A program made the translations under genes and the position numbers. From Pseudomonadota bacterium (GTDB lineage Bacteria; Pseudomonadota; Alphaproteobacteria; Acetobacterales; Acetobacteraceae), in assembly GCA_021808185.1 (NCBI GenBank), contig JAKBCB010000158.1:1-8023 (forward strand): DNA of 8,023 nucleotides. The letters run 5' to 3'. Position 1 is the first letter of the stretch; each line of letters opens with the position of its first letter. Positions 1 through 8,023 of this stretch are shown piece after piece. The notes beneath the pieces are model-generated. The model made no database searches. It saw nothing but the letters and a program-made list of their open reading frames with translations, and was not told the origin of the DNA.

Positions 1-1
1 C

Positions 2-2137
2 GAACGGGCGCGCGGCGAGGCGCAGGCGGTGCTGGCCACGGCGCGCGAGGCTGCCTCCCACGCGGACAGCGCGCGGGCCAAGCTCGCGGCCGAGGCACAG
101 GCGCTGGCCGAGGTGCTGGCGGTGCGCGACGGGACGGCGGCGCGGCGGGTGGTGGACGCGCTGAGCGTGCCGGCCGGGCTGGAAGCGGCCATCGGCGCCG
201 TGCTCGGCGCGGATCTGGAGGCCTCGACCGACCCGCGCGCCGCGCGTCATTTCGCCGAATTGCCGCCGCTCGACCCGGCGCCGGCGCTGCCGGACGGGGC
301 GGTGGCGCTCGATACCCTGGTGCGCGGGCCGGCGGCGCTCGGGCGGGCGCTGTCGCAGATCGGACTGGCCGAGGACGGCGCCGCGCTGCAAGCGGCGCTG
401 CTTCCCGGCCAGTCGCTCGTCTCCCGCGCCGGGGCCGTCTGGCGCTGGGATGGTTTTGTTCTTGCCGCCGGCACGCCGACCGAGGCGGCGGTGCGGTTGC
501 AGCAGCGCAACCGCCTCGCAGGGCTGCAAGCACGGCTGGCCGAGGCGGAACAGGCCGCCGCCGCCGCGCGCCAGGGCCGGGCCGATGCCGAGGCGACCGA
601 GCGCGCCGTGCGCGGGCAAACCGAGACCGACGAACGCACCGCGCGCGCCGAGGCCGACGCCGCCGAGCGCGCCGCGACCGACGCCGAGGCGAAAGCCCGC
701 ACAGCACGGCGCGAGGCGGAACAGCGGCATGAACGCGCGCGCGCCGCCGCGAGCCAGTTGGCCACCCAGGCGGCCGGCGCGGCGGCACGGCTCGCCGCGC
801 TCGACGATCAGGTGGCGCGGCTCGACGCCGAGGTGGCCGAGGCCAACGTCGCGCTGCGCCGCGCGCGGGAGAACGTGACCGGCCTGGCCGATCCCGCCGA
901 GGCACGCGCGGCGATGGAGCGCGCGCGCGCGGCGCTCTCGGCCACCCGCGCGCGGGAGATGGCGGCGCGCGGCGAACGCGACGCGCTGGCCCGCGCCGCC
1001 GCTGCGCGCGCCCACCGCGCCACCACGCTTGGGCGTGAGCGCGAGGACTGGGCGTTGCGCGAACACGACGCGAACGGCCGCGTCACCGACCTCGCGGCCC
1101 GCGTCCAGGAAGCGGGCGCGGCGCTGGACGGGCTGGAAGCGGAACCCGCCCGGCTTTCCACCGCGCGGCAGACGGCAACGACCGCGCTGGCGCAAGCCGA
1201 GGCGGCGCATCGCACCCATGCCGAGGCGCTGAGCCGCGCCGAGACGGACAACACCGCCGCCGACCGCGCCGCGCGCGCGGCCGAGGCGGCCCTGTCCGCC
1301 GCGCGCGAAGCGGTGGTGCGCAACGAGGGTGAGCAGACGCAGGCCGAACACGCCTGGGGCGTCGTGGCCGAACGCATCCTCGAACGCCTCGGCGCGCAGC
1401 CCGCCCTGCCCGACCCGCCGGCCGATCTCGGCGCCGAGGCGGAGGACAAGGCCCGCCGCAAGCTGGAACGCTTGCAGCGCGAACGCGAGGACATGGGGCC
1501 GGTGAACCTGCGCGCCGAAGTGGAGGCCGAGGAGATCGGCACGCAGGTCGCCACCATCGCGCGCGAGCGCGAGGAGCTGACCACCGCCATTGCCAAGCTG
1601 CGCGGCTCCATCGGCCACCTCAACCGGGAGGGCCGCGAGCGGCTGGCGCAGGTGTTCGCCGACGTGGACCGCAACTTCCAGGCGCTGTTCGCGCGCAACT
1701 TCGGCGGCGGCAAGGCGCATCTGGCGCTGGTGGGCTCGGACGATCCGTTGCAGGCGGGCTTGGAAATCTATGCCCAGCCCCCGGGGAAAAAACTCTCGGC
1801 GCTGAGCCTGCTGTCGGGCGGCGAGCAGGCATTGACGGCGCTGTCGCTGATCTTCGCCGTGTTTCGCTGCAACCCCGCCCCGGTCTGCGTGCTGGACGAG
1901 GTGGACGCGCCGCTGGACGACGCCAATGTCGGCCGGTTCTGCGCGCTGCTGGAAGACATGGTGCGCGAGACCGGCACGCGCTTCCTGGTGGTGACGCACC
2001 ACCATCTGACGATGGCGCGAATGGATCGGCTGTATGGTGTCACCATGCAGGAACGCGGGATTTCCCGACTGCTGAGCGTCGATCTGCGGCAGGCGGGCGA
2101 GATGGTGGACAAGGTTCCGGCGATGGCGGCGGAGTAG
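2..2137 (+). CDS. smc: Chromosome segregation protein SMC, C-terminal part (5' end outside window)
   Basis: Structural-maintenance-of-chromosomes ATPase, which in bacteria organises and segregates the nucleoid together with ScpA and ScpB. The frame is open from base 2, so 711 residues are visible and the first in-frame GTG at 29 is not a real start. Order seen: end of the incoming coiled coil; a hinge-like globular region (about nt 110-500); a long Ala/Arg/Glu-rich returning coiled coil (about nt 500-1490); then the C-terminal ATPase head opening with MGPVNLRAEVE (from nt 1493). The head carries the ABC signature LSGGEQ (1811-1828), the Walker B VLDEVDAP with catalytic D-E at 1895-1900, a D-loop (PLDDANV) and the H-loop VVTHHH (1988-2005). 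Walker A must lie left of the window. The LSGGEQALTALSLIFA stretch is typical of SMC rather than RecN or SbcC. The gene ends in TAG, 9 nt from a convergent gene. Identity is secure. Confidence 0.97.
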   Translation, partial: ERARGEAQAVLATAREAASHADSARAKLAAEAQALAEVLAVRDGTAARRVVDALSVPAGLEAAIGAVLGADLEASTDPRAARHFAELPPLDPAPALPDGAVALDTLVRGPAALGRALSQIGLAEDGAALQAALLPGQSLVSRAGAVWRWDGFVLAAGTPTEAAVRLQQRNRLAGLQARLAEAEQAAAAARQGRADAEATERAVRGQTETDERTARAEADAAERAATDAEAKARTARREAEQRHERARAAASQLATQAAGAAARLAALDDQVARLDAEVAEANVALRRARENVTGLADPAEARAAMERARAALSATRAREMAARGERDALARAAAARAHRATTLGREREDWALREHDANGRVTDLAARVQEAGAALDGLEAEPARLSTARQTATTALAQAEAAHRTHAEALSRAETDNTAADRAARAAEAALSAAREAVVRNEGEQTQAEHAWGVVAERILERLGAQPALPDPPADLGAEAEDKARRKLERLQREREDMGPVNLRAEVEAEEIGTQVATIAREREELTTAIAKLRGSIGHLNREGRERLAQVFADVDRNFQALFARNFGGGKAHLALVGSDDPLQAGLEIYAQPPGKKLSALSLLSGGEQALTALSLIFAVFRCNPAPVCVLDEVDAPLDDANVGRFCALLEDMVRETGTRFLVVTHHHLTMARMDRLYGVTMQERGISRLLSVDLRQAGEMVDKVPAMAAE

Positions 2138-2146
2138 GTCGGCGGG

Positions 2147-2641
2147 TCAAAACACCCCCATCGCCATTCCCGCCGCCAACGCCTCCCCCACGTCCGCGCA
2201 GCGCGCCAGATCGGCGGCGCCGATGATTTTCGCGGCCAGGATCGCCTCCGGCGTCTGCGCGTGCGTGCAGACGATCAGCGGCTCGGCAATGGCGCGCAGG
2301 CGCCAGCCCGTCGCGATGCGGACGATCTGGCGGGCGGCCCCGTGGCCGTCGCTGCCGGCGCAGATCAGGCTGGCGTAGGGGCGGCCCTGGATGCGGTCCA
2401 ACGTCAGGTAATAGGTGCGGTCGAAAAAATCCTTCATCATCCCCGACATCGCGGCGAGGTTCTCCGGGGTCGCGAGAATGAAACCGTCGGCCGCGAGCAC
2501 GTCCGTGGGGCCGGCGTCGGGCGCGCGCAGCAGGCGGGTGGCGACCGAGGGTTCGCGGGCGGCGCCGCCGGCTGCGGCTTCGGCCATCTGGCGCGTGCCG
2601 CCGGTCATGCTGTGGAACACGATCAGCAGGGTTTTCGTCAT
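2147..2641 (-). CDS. Flavodoxin-like / NAD(P)H-dependent FMN reductase family protein
   Basis: A 164-residue single-domain flavodoxin fold, probably binding FMN in the cytoplasm and transferring electrons or reducing a small substrate. It opens with a hydrophobic first strand (TKTLLIVF) followed by the FMN phosphate loop HSMTGGTRQ (residues 10-18). The second flavin-contacting region is ATPENLAAMSGMMKDFFDR (57-75), and the third is the CAGSDGHGA loop (94-102). This arrangement fits the flavodoxin/NADPH-dependent FMN reductase superfamily. The partner and substrate are unknown. The ATG at 2639-2641 overlaps the TGA of the methyltransferase gene (ATGA). There is no clear Shine-Dalgarno sequence before it, so translation probably depends on coupling to the upstream gene. 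An open frame continues upstream of this ATG to 3355, but it overlaps the methyltransferase and lacks protein-like sequence. It is the last gene of a three-gene operon and is convergent with smc. Confidence 0.88.
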   Translation of the reverse strand: MTKTLLIVFHSMTGGTRQMAEAAAGGAAREPSVATRLLRAPDAGPTDVLAADGFILATPENLAAMSGMMKDFFDRTYYLTLDRIQGRPYASLICAGSDGHGAARQIVRIATGWRLRAIAEPLIVCTHAQTPEAILAAKIIGAADLARCADVGEALAAGMAMGVF

Positions 2642-3245
2642 CCCGGGGCGCGCAGCCGCAGCATCAGCACGAGGTCGGGGACGACGTGGCGGCGTTCGAG
2701 AATCTCCAGCCCCAGGGCGCGCACATGCGATTCCGTGTCGCGGTCGTGGCCGGCGCCGTAGGCCCAGCGCATCCACGGCGCCCAGAGGCGGGCAATGAAG
2801 CGGCGCCGTGGGTCGGTCGGCAGGACGTATTCCAGCAGGCGGATTTCCCCGCCCGGCCGCACCACGCGCAGCAGGTCGAGCAAGGCCGGCTGTTGCGCCG
2901 CCGGCGGCAGGACACAGAACAGGAACGTGGCAACGGCGGCGTCGAACGCGCCGTCCGGAAAATCCAGCGCGGTCACGTCCATCCGGCGCAACTGGACATC
3001 CGTGCCCAGTTCCGCGCGGCGCCGCCCGGCGCGGGCCAGCATGGCGGGGCTGAGGTCGATGCCGGTCACGCTCGCGCCGGCCGGATAGTACGGGAAATTG
3101 CGCCCGGTCCCAACGCCCGCGTCGAGCAGGCGGCCGGTCAGGCCGGCCCAGAGCAGCGGCCGGATCTGGCGGTAGCGGCCACGCTCGAACGGCGCGTCGA
3201 GCAAATCGTAGAATGGGGCGATGCGCTGGTAGCGCGCGAGCGGGG

Positions 3246-3249
<4 letters not shown>
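2638..3249 (-). CDS. Class I SAM-dependent methyltransferase (UbiE/type-11-like)
   Basis: A 203-residue cytoplasmic methyltransferase with the Rossmann-like class I fold. The N-terminus YQRIAPFYDLLDAPFERGRY is typical of small UbiE/phospholipid-type methyltransferases. Motif I LLDAGVGTGRN (residues 41-51) forms the SAM-binding glycine loop. D65 in GIDLSPAML is the expected acid that contacts the ribose hydroxyls of SAM. RMDVTALDFPDGAFDA (89-104) covers motif II, and RVVRPGGEIRLLEYV (128-142) covers motif III. The substrate cannot be predicted; lipid, quinone or small-molecule methylation are all possible. The start at 3249 is supported by CCTCC on the + strand at 3257-3261 (GGAGG on the coding strand) with 7-nt spacing, and by the ATGA overlap with the end of the ABC exporter gene. 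Its stop overlaps the start of the flavodoxin-like gene in the same way, so the three genes are translationally coupled. Confidence 0.9.
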
Positions 3250-5093
<1,844 letters not shown>

Positions 5094-5171
5094 CTTCCAC
5101 CCGTGGCCCCGCGCGCACGCCGCGTCAACCGTGGCATGATGCGGGTTCGGACAGCACAGGATCGCGGCCGC
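5094..5171. promoter_or_regulatory. Divergent intergenic region between the ABC exporter operon and greB
   Basis: These 78 nt separate two genes transcribed away from each other, so promoters for both must lie here or inside the gene starts. On the minus strand a TTGACG hexamer (5123-5128) resembles a -35 box, but no acceptable -10 box follows at normal spacing. I therefore assign no specific promoter. No clear inverted repeat was seen. Confidence 0.45.
5158..5161 (+). promoter_or_regulatory. Ribosome binding site deciding the greB start
   Basis: AGGA lies 10 nt before the GTG at 5172. The upstream in-frame ATGs at 5136 and 5139 have no comparable site before them, which favours the GTG start. 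The match is short, so the choice is moderate. Confidence 0.5.
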
Positions 5172-5699
5172 GTGAACGACGACGATGACGAGGACGAAGG
5201 CGCCCCCCCGATCCCGGCGGGCGGCAAGAACTACATGACGCAGGCCGGATACGACCGGATGCGGGCGGAACTGCACGCGCTGATGCGGGTGGAACGGCCG
5301 AAGGTGGTGGAGATCGTGCACTGGGCGGCCGGCAACGGCGACCGCTCGGAGAACGGGGATTACCTCTACGGCAAGAAGCGGCTGCGCGAGATCGACCGGC
5401 GGGCGCGCTTCCTGACCAAGCGGCTGGAAATCGCCGAGGTGGTGGACCCGGCGGCGCAGACCCAGCGCGACCGGGTGTATTTCGGCGCCACCGTCACCTA
5501 CGCGACCGAGCGCGACGAGGAGCGCACGGTGACCATCCTGGGCGTGGACGAGGCGGACATCTCCCGGGGCGAGGTCAGCCTGTCCTCGCCGATCGCGCGG
5601 GCGTTGCTGCGCGCGCGGGTGGGCGACACGCCGCGGCTGCACACGCCGGCGGGGCCGGAGGAGATCGAGGTGGTGGCGATCGTCTATCCAGGCGGTTAG
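5172..5699 (+). CDS. greB: Transcription elongation factor GreB
   Basis: Binds RNA polymerase through the secondary channel and stimulates cleavage of backtracked transcripts. From the GTG at 5172 the protein has 175 residues. The N-terminal coiled coil spans about 23-90, and its tip carries NGDRSENGDY (55-64), with the conserved acidic pair D57/E60 expected to coordinate the catalytic metal. GKKRLREIDRR (67-77) after the tip is characteristic of GreB rather than GreA, which has a different sequence there. The C-terminal FKBP-like domain includes VYFGATVTY (102-110), SSPIARALL (138-146) and GDTPRLHTPAG (151-161). Unusually, a short acidic stretch (NDDDDEDE, residues 2-9) precedes the domain. 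Starting instead at ATG 5136 or 5139 would add 11 or 12 residues. The gene is divergent from the ABC exporter operon and may be cotranscribed with the membrane-anchored protein 42 nt downstream. Confidence 0.95.
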   Translation: MNDDDDEDEGAPPIPAGGKNYMTQAGYDRMRAELHALMRVERPKVVEIVHWAAGNGDRSENGDYLYGKKRLREIDRRARFLTKRLEIAEVVDPAAQTQRDRVYFGATVTYATERDEERTVTILGVDEADISRGEVSLSSPIARALLRARVGDTPRLHTPAGPEEIEVVAIVYPGG

Positions 5700-5726
5700 A
5701 TCAGGCAATGAGAGTTGGCGATCGGG

Positions 5727-5732
5727 GGAGGT
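5727..5732 (+). promoter_or_regulatory. Ribosome binding site for the membrane-anchored protein
   Basis: GGAGGT lies 9 nt before the ATG at 5742. This picks that ATG over the in-frame TTG at 5715, which would place the site inside the gene. Confidence 0.7.
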
Positions 5733-5741
5733 CAGGCCGCG

Positions 5742-6266
5742 ATGGTGGAGTTCAAGAATGCCGCGGAGGCGGCGCGGCTGGCCCAGTTGGTGCACGAGGC
5801 GGAGCGGAAGAAGCGCGATGCCAAAGGCAAGGACCGCTGGGGCCTGCCGCCGGTCGGCAAGGGCTGGGTGCGCGGGCGCGTCGCGAACGTGAAATCATGG
5901 GACGAACCCTGCCCTTTCGGGATGCTGCAAGTGGTCGAGTTCGACCTGGTGGACGACCCGAAGCAGCCCGGCGTGCCGGTGCGCATCTCCGGCACCGACA
6001 TCGACAACCGGGTCATGGAAGGCCAGGTGCTGGATGTGCCGGCCCCCAAGCCGTCCGTCCGGCCGATTGCCGCGATGCGCGCGGTGCACTCGCACACGCT
6101 GTACGATGGAAGGGACAGGGTGCAAGGCATCAAGGCATACTATCCCGGCCGGGACGACGCGCCGCCGCGCCGCATGCTGACGCTGGCGGCGCTGATGGTG
6201 CTGGTGCCGGCGGCGATCACGGCCGTCGCGGTCGTCGGGCTGCACCTGCTCCACGTCGTCCAGTAG
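5742..6266 (+). CDS. Uncharacterised protein with C-terminal membrane anchor and possible OB-like domain
   Basis: I do not recognise this 174-residue protein. Residues 5-30 are predicted to be a charged helix (NAAEAARLAQLVHEAERKK). Residues 42-100 look beta-rich: WVRGRVANVKSW, then LQVVEFDLVDD, then GVPVRISGTDIDNRVMEGQVLDV. This spacing (GRV..., aromatic strand, VPV.I.G, EG..V.V) recalls small OB-like modules in uncharacterised membrane-linked proteins; that is pattern-based inference from memory, not a search result. After a linker (to about 144, ending in PPRR) comes one hydrophobic segment, 145-170. It lies almost at the C-terminus, with only four residues after it. There is no signal peptide, so the soluble part is predicted to face the cytoplasm with the protein anchored by its tail. 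The start is fixed by GGAGGT. Coding is credible because codon bias and residue composition are normal, unlike the low-complexity overlapping frames. It lies 42 nt after greB and is convergent with the glutamate dehydrogenase gene. Confidence 0.8.
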   Translation: MVEFKNAAEAARLAQLVHEAERKKRDAKGKDRWGLPPVGKGWVRGRVANVKSWDEPCPFGMLQVVEFDLVDDPKQPGVPVRISGTDIDNRVMEGQVLDVPAPKPSVRPIAAMRAVHSHTLYDGRDRVQGIKAYYPGRDDAPPRRMLTLAALMVLVPAAITAVAVVGLHLLHVVQ

Positions 6267-6278
6267 GCCCCGGCCGGC

Positions 6279-7535
6279 TTACGGGAACAGCCCGCGCGAG
6301 ATCTTGGCGTCGCGCACCTTGGCCACGCCGATCGCCATGGCGGCGGTGCGGTGGGAAACCCCATCGCGGGTCGCGCGGTCCAGCACCGCGGCAAAGGCAC
6401 GTTGCAGCACGCGGTACAGCCGGTCGTTGACCTCGGCCTCGTCCCAGAAGAATTGTTGCAGGTCCTGCACCCACTCGAAGTAGCTCACGATCACGCCGCC
6501 GGCGTTGCACAGGATGTCCGGCAGCACGAAAATGTCCTTTCGCAGGTCCAGCACCTCGTCGGCGTCCGGCGTGGTGGGGCCATTGGCTGCCTCGGCGAGC
6601 ACGCGGCAGTCGATGCGCTGGGCCATGCCGGCGTCGATCACCCGCTCCATCGCCGCCGGCACCAGGATGTCGCAGGGCATCGCCAGCAACTCCGCCGGGT
6701 CCGAGGCGAGTTCGGTGGAGAACCCCGCGAGCGCGCCGCGCTCGGAGACGTGGCGCAGCAGCGCCGGCACGTCCAGGCCGCGCGGGTCGGCGTAGCAGGC
6801 GGTGTGATCGGACACGCCGATCAGCCTGACCCCGCGCTCGTCGAGCGAGGCGGCGGTGATCGCGCCGACATTGCCGAAGCCCTGGATCACGGCCGTCGCC
6901 CCGGACAGCGCCCGGCCGAGGCGGCCCATCGCGCGCTCGACGAGATAGGCGACGCCGCGCCCCGTTGCCTCCTTGCGGCCGAGCGTTCCGCCCACCGCGA
7001 CGGGCTTGCCGGTGACGATCTCCATCACCGTCTGACCCTGGTACATGGAATAGGTGTCCATGAACCACGCCATCACTTGTTCGTTGGTGCCCATGTCCGG
7101 CGCCATCACATCCGTGTGCGGGCCGACGAAGGGGATCATCTCCTGCATGTAGCGCCGCGACAGCGCCTCCAGCTCGCGGCGGGAGAGCGTGTGCGGGTTC
7201 ACCGTCACGCCGCCCTTGGCCCCGCCATAGGGCAGGCCGGCGAGCGCGCATTTCCAGCTCATCCACACCGCGAGCGCGCCGACCTCGCCGATATCGACGC
7301 TGGGGGCGAAGCGGGTGCCGCCCTTGGTCGGGCCGAGGGTCAGGTGGTGCTGCACCCGGTAGCCCTGGAACACCGCCGTGGTGCCGTCGTCGCGGTGGAT
7401 CGGGCAGGACACGGCGATGGCGCGCTTGGGATAGAGCAGCCGGTCGCGTTCGTCCGCCGGAATGGCCAGATGGTCGGCGATGCGGTGAAACTGTGTGCGG
7501 GCCATGTCGAACACCGGACCCGTGTAGATGCTCAT
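6279..7535 (-). CDS. gdhA: Glutamate dehydrogenase (Glu/Leu/Phe/Val dehydrogenase family)
   Basis: Catalyses reversible oxidative deamination of glutamate to 2-oxoglutarate and ammonium with NAD(P), linking nitrogen and carbon metabolism in the cytoplasm. The 418 residues match the compact hexameric class (about 410-450). The N-terminal substrate domain contains GPTKGGTRF (68-76), MSWKCALAGLPYGGAKGGV (92-110) with the family active-site lysine K107, and VMAPDMGTNEQ (143-153), whose aspartate D147 is in the expected catalytic position. The C-terminal Rossmann domain has IQGFGNVG (217-224) and VSDHTA (241-246). EAANGPTTPDAD (315-326) and LPDILCNAGGVIVSYFEW (338-355) complete the family pattern. 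Whether it prefers NAD or NADP is not settled by sequence. The family also includes Leu/Phe/Val dehydrogenases, but length and motifs favour glutamate. The ATG at 7535 has a strong ribosome-binding site. The gene is divergent from a LysR regulator, which may control it. The symbol gdhA is assigned by family. Confidence 0.92.
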   Translation of the reverse strand: MSIYTGPVFDMARTQFHRIADHLAIPADERDRLLYPKRAIAVSCPIHRDDGTTAVFQGYRVQHHLTLGPTKGGTRFAPSVDIGEVGALAVWMSWKCALAGLPYGGAKGGVTVNPHTLSRRELEALSRRYMQEMIPFVGPHTDVMAPDMGTNEQVMAWFMDTYSMYQGQTVMEIVTGKPVAVGGTLGRKEATGRGVAYLVERAMGRLGRALSGATAVIQGFGNVGAITAASLDERGVRLIGVSDHTACYADPRGLDVPALLRHVSERGALAGFSTELASDPAELLAMPCDILVPAAMERVIDAGMAQRIDCRVLAEAANGPTTPDADEVLDLRKDIFVLPDILCNAGGVIVSYFEWVQDLQQFFWDEAEVNDRLYRVLQRAFAAVLDRATRDGVSHRTAAMAIGVAKVRDAKISRGLFP

Positions 7536-7543
7536 GCGCGCGG

Positions 7544-7550
7544 CCTCCCT
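7544..7550 (-). promoter_or_regulatory. Ribosome binding site of the glutamate dehydrogenase gene
   Basis: CCTCCCT on the + strand is AGGGAGG on the coding strand, 8 nt before the ATG at 7535. It is a strong site and supports this start. Confidence 0.75.
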
Positions 7551-7556
7551 GGATTT

Positions 7557-7579
7557 GCCGGCACGCTAGCAGAGCCGGC
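7557..7579. promoter_or_regulatory. Inverted GCCGGC pair, candidate LysR-type operator
   Basis: Two GCCGGC hexamers (7557-7562 and 7574-7579) flank 11 nt that contain a palindromic GCTAGC (7565-7570), so the whole element is nearly symmetric. A T-N11-A pattern (T7556, A7568), the loose hallmark of LysR-type sites, overlaps it. It lies in the 77-nt gap between the divergent dehydrogenase and LysR genes, where such operators normally sit. GCCGGC is a common hexamer in GC-rich DNA, so chance is a real alternative. Confidence 0.4.
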
Positions 7580-7603
7580 GGCGCTGTGCTTGGCTCACCC
7601 GCC

Positions 7604-7610
7604 GGAGGAG
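7604..7610 (+). promoter_or_regulatory. Ribosome binding site of the LysR gene
   Basis: GGAGGAG ends 2 nt before the ATG at 7613; counted from the GGAGG core (7604-7608) the spacing is 4 nt, which is short but workable. It marks the LysR start. Confidence 0.6.
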
Positions 7611-7612
7611 AT

Positions 7613-8023
7613 ATGCTCGACAAGCTGGAATACCTGCTGGCGCTGGCACAGGAGCGGCATTTCGGCCGCGCCGCCGCCGCGTGCGGCACCACGCAGCCGA
7701 CACTCTCCGCCGGGATCAAGCAGCTGGAGGAGACGCTGGGCGTGCTGCTGGTCGAGCGCGGCAGCCGCTTTCACGGCTTTACCGAGGCCGGCGAGCGCAC
7801 GCTCGACTGGGCGCGGCGGATCGTGGGCGACACGCGGGCGATGCGCCAGGAAGTGGCGGCGTTGCGCTCTACGCTGCACGGCACCTTGCGGCTGGCGGCC
7901 ATCCCCACCGCCCTGCCGATGCTGCCGGCGCTGACGGCGCCGTTCGCCGCGCGCCATCCCGAAGTGCGCATCCAGATCCTGTCGCGCACATCCAAGGACG
8001 TGCTGGGGATGCTGGAGAACCTG
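7613..8023 (+). CDS. LysR-family transcriptional regulator, N-terminal part (3' end outside window)
   Basis: The first 137 residues of a LysR-type regulator; the family is usually about 300 residues, so more than half lies off the right edge. The N-terminus MLDKLEYLLALAQERHFGRAA leads into the winged helix-turn-helix: residues 15-35 contain HFGRAAAACGTTQPTLSAGIK, followed by QLEETLGVLLVERG (37-50). The linker helix (WARRIVGDTRAMRQEVAALR, 66-85) precedes the start of the effector-binding domain, GTLRLAAIPTALPMLPAL (90-107). These are clear family features. The effector is unknown. It starts 77 nt from the divergent glutamate dehydrogenase gene, the usual layout for a LysR regulator and a target, but it could equally act on genes to the right. 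From memory the sequence resembles LysR proteins found beside NAD-dependent formate dehydrogenase genes; this is tentative. Confidence 0.93.
   Translation, partial: MLDKLEYLLALAQERHFGRAAAACGTTQPTLSAGIKQLEETLGVLLVERGSRFHGFTEAGERTLDWARRIVGDTRAMRQEVAALRSTLHGTLRLAAIPTALPMLPALTAPFAARHPEVRIQILSRTSKDVLGMLENL

Noticed and set aside
919..935. Alternating GC tract in smc as a possible regulatory or Z-DNA element
   Set aside because: It encodes Ala/Arg residues of the coiled coil in a GC-rich gene; nothing marks it beyond codon bias.
5123..5128. TTGACG on the minus strand as a -35 box for the ABC exporter operon
   Set aside because: No -10-like hexamer lies 15-19 nt downstream; the stretch there is almost pure G/C, so the promoter is not supported.
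5132..5150. TGGCAT...GGTTCGG as a sigma-54 promoter for greB
   Set aside because: The GC of the -12 element is missing at the right spacing.
5094..5795. Open frame on the - strand extending the ABC exporter N-terminus by 234 residues
   Set aside because: The extension is antisense to greB and the start of the next gene, and has no membrane or domain character. The transporter starts naturally at 5093.
5708..6430. ATG-started frame overlapping the membrane-anchored protein
   Set aside because: Low-complexity Arg/Gly/Ala sequence that runs past the convergent gene end. The alternative frame at 5742 has a better ribosome-binding site and a protein-like sequence with a membrane helix.
6351..7934. 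527-codon open frame on + opposite the glutamate dehydrogenase
   Set aside because: Antisense to a well-supported enzyme, rich in His, Arg, Gly and Ala, and overlapping the LysR gene in a different frame.

Overview
The window is very GC-rich, with dense coding and strongly G/C-biased third codon positions. The proteins look alphaproteobacterial, most plausibly Rhodospirillales/Acetobacteraceae-like. This placement rests on the Ala/Arg-rich SMC with a divergent hinge and on the style of the GreB and the ABC exporter; it is an inference, not a database result. The content is ordinary chromosomal housekeeping and metabolic genes. I see no mobile element, CRISPR array, tRNA, rRNA or phage gene.

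Layout, left to right. (1) Positions 2-2137 (+) hold the C-terminal part of the chromosome-segregation ATPase SMC; its N-terminal head with Walker A lies off the left edge. (2) Positions 2147-5093 (-) hold a tight three-gene operon, read from right to left: a fused ABC exporter, a class I SAM-dependent methyltransferase, and a flavodoxin-like FMN protein. Each junction is a 4-nt ATGA stop/start overlap. (3) Divergent from it, at 5172-5699 (+), lies the transcript-cleavage factor greB. It is followed 42 nt later by a 174-residue uncharacterised protein with a C-terminal membrane anchor (5742-6266). (4) Positions 6279-7535 (-) hold a hexameric-type glutamate dehydrogenase. (5) Divergent from that, from 7613 to the right edge (+), is the N-terminal part of a LysR-type regulator.

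How the genes work together. The exporter, methyltransferase and flavodoxin are almost certainly co-expressed, but their shared substrate cannot be read from sequence. The glutamate dehydrogenase and LysR gene share a 77-nt divergent control region containing an inverted GCCGGC pair, a candidate operator. The LysR protein could control the dehydrogenase, itself, or genes beyond the right edge. SMC/flavodoxin and the anchor protein/dehydrogenase are convergent pairs separated by only 9 and 12 nt.

I did not find a convincing new multi-gene system. The best candidates for something undescribed are the membrane-anchored protein downstream of greB and the coupled exporter-methyltransferase-flavodoxin operon. 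Several very long open frames opposite the real genes are GC-rich artefacts.
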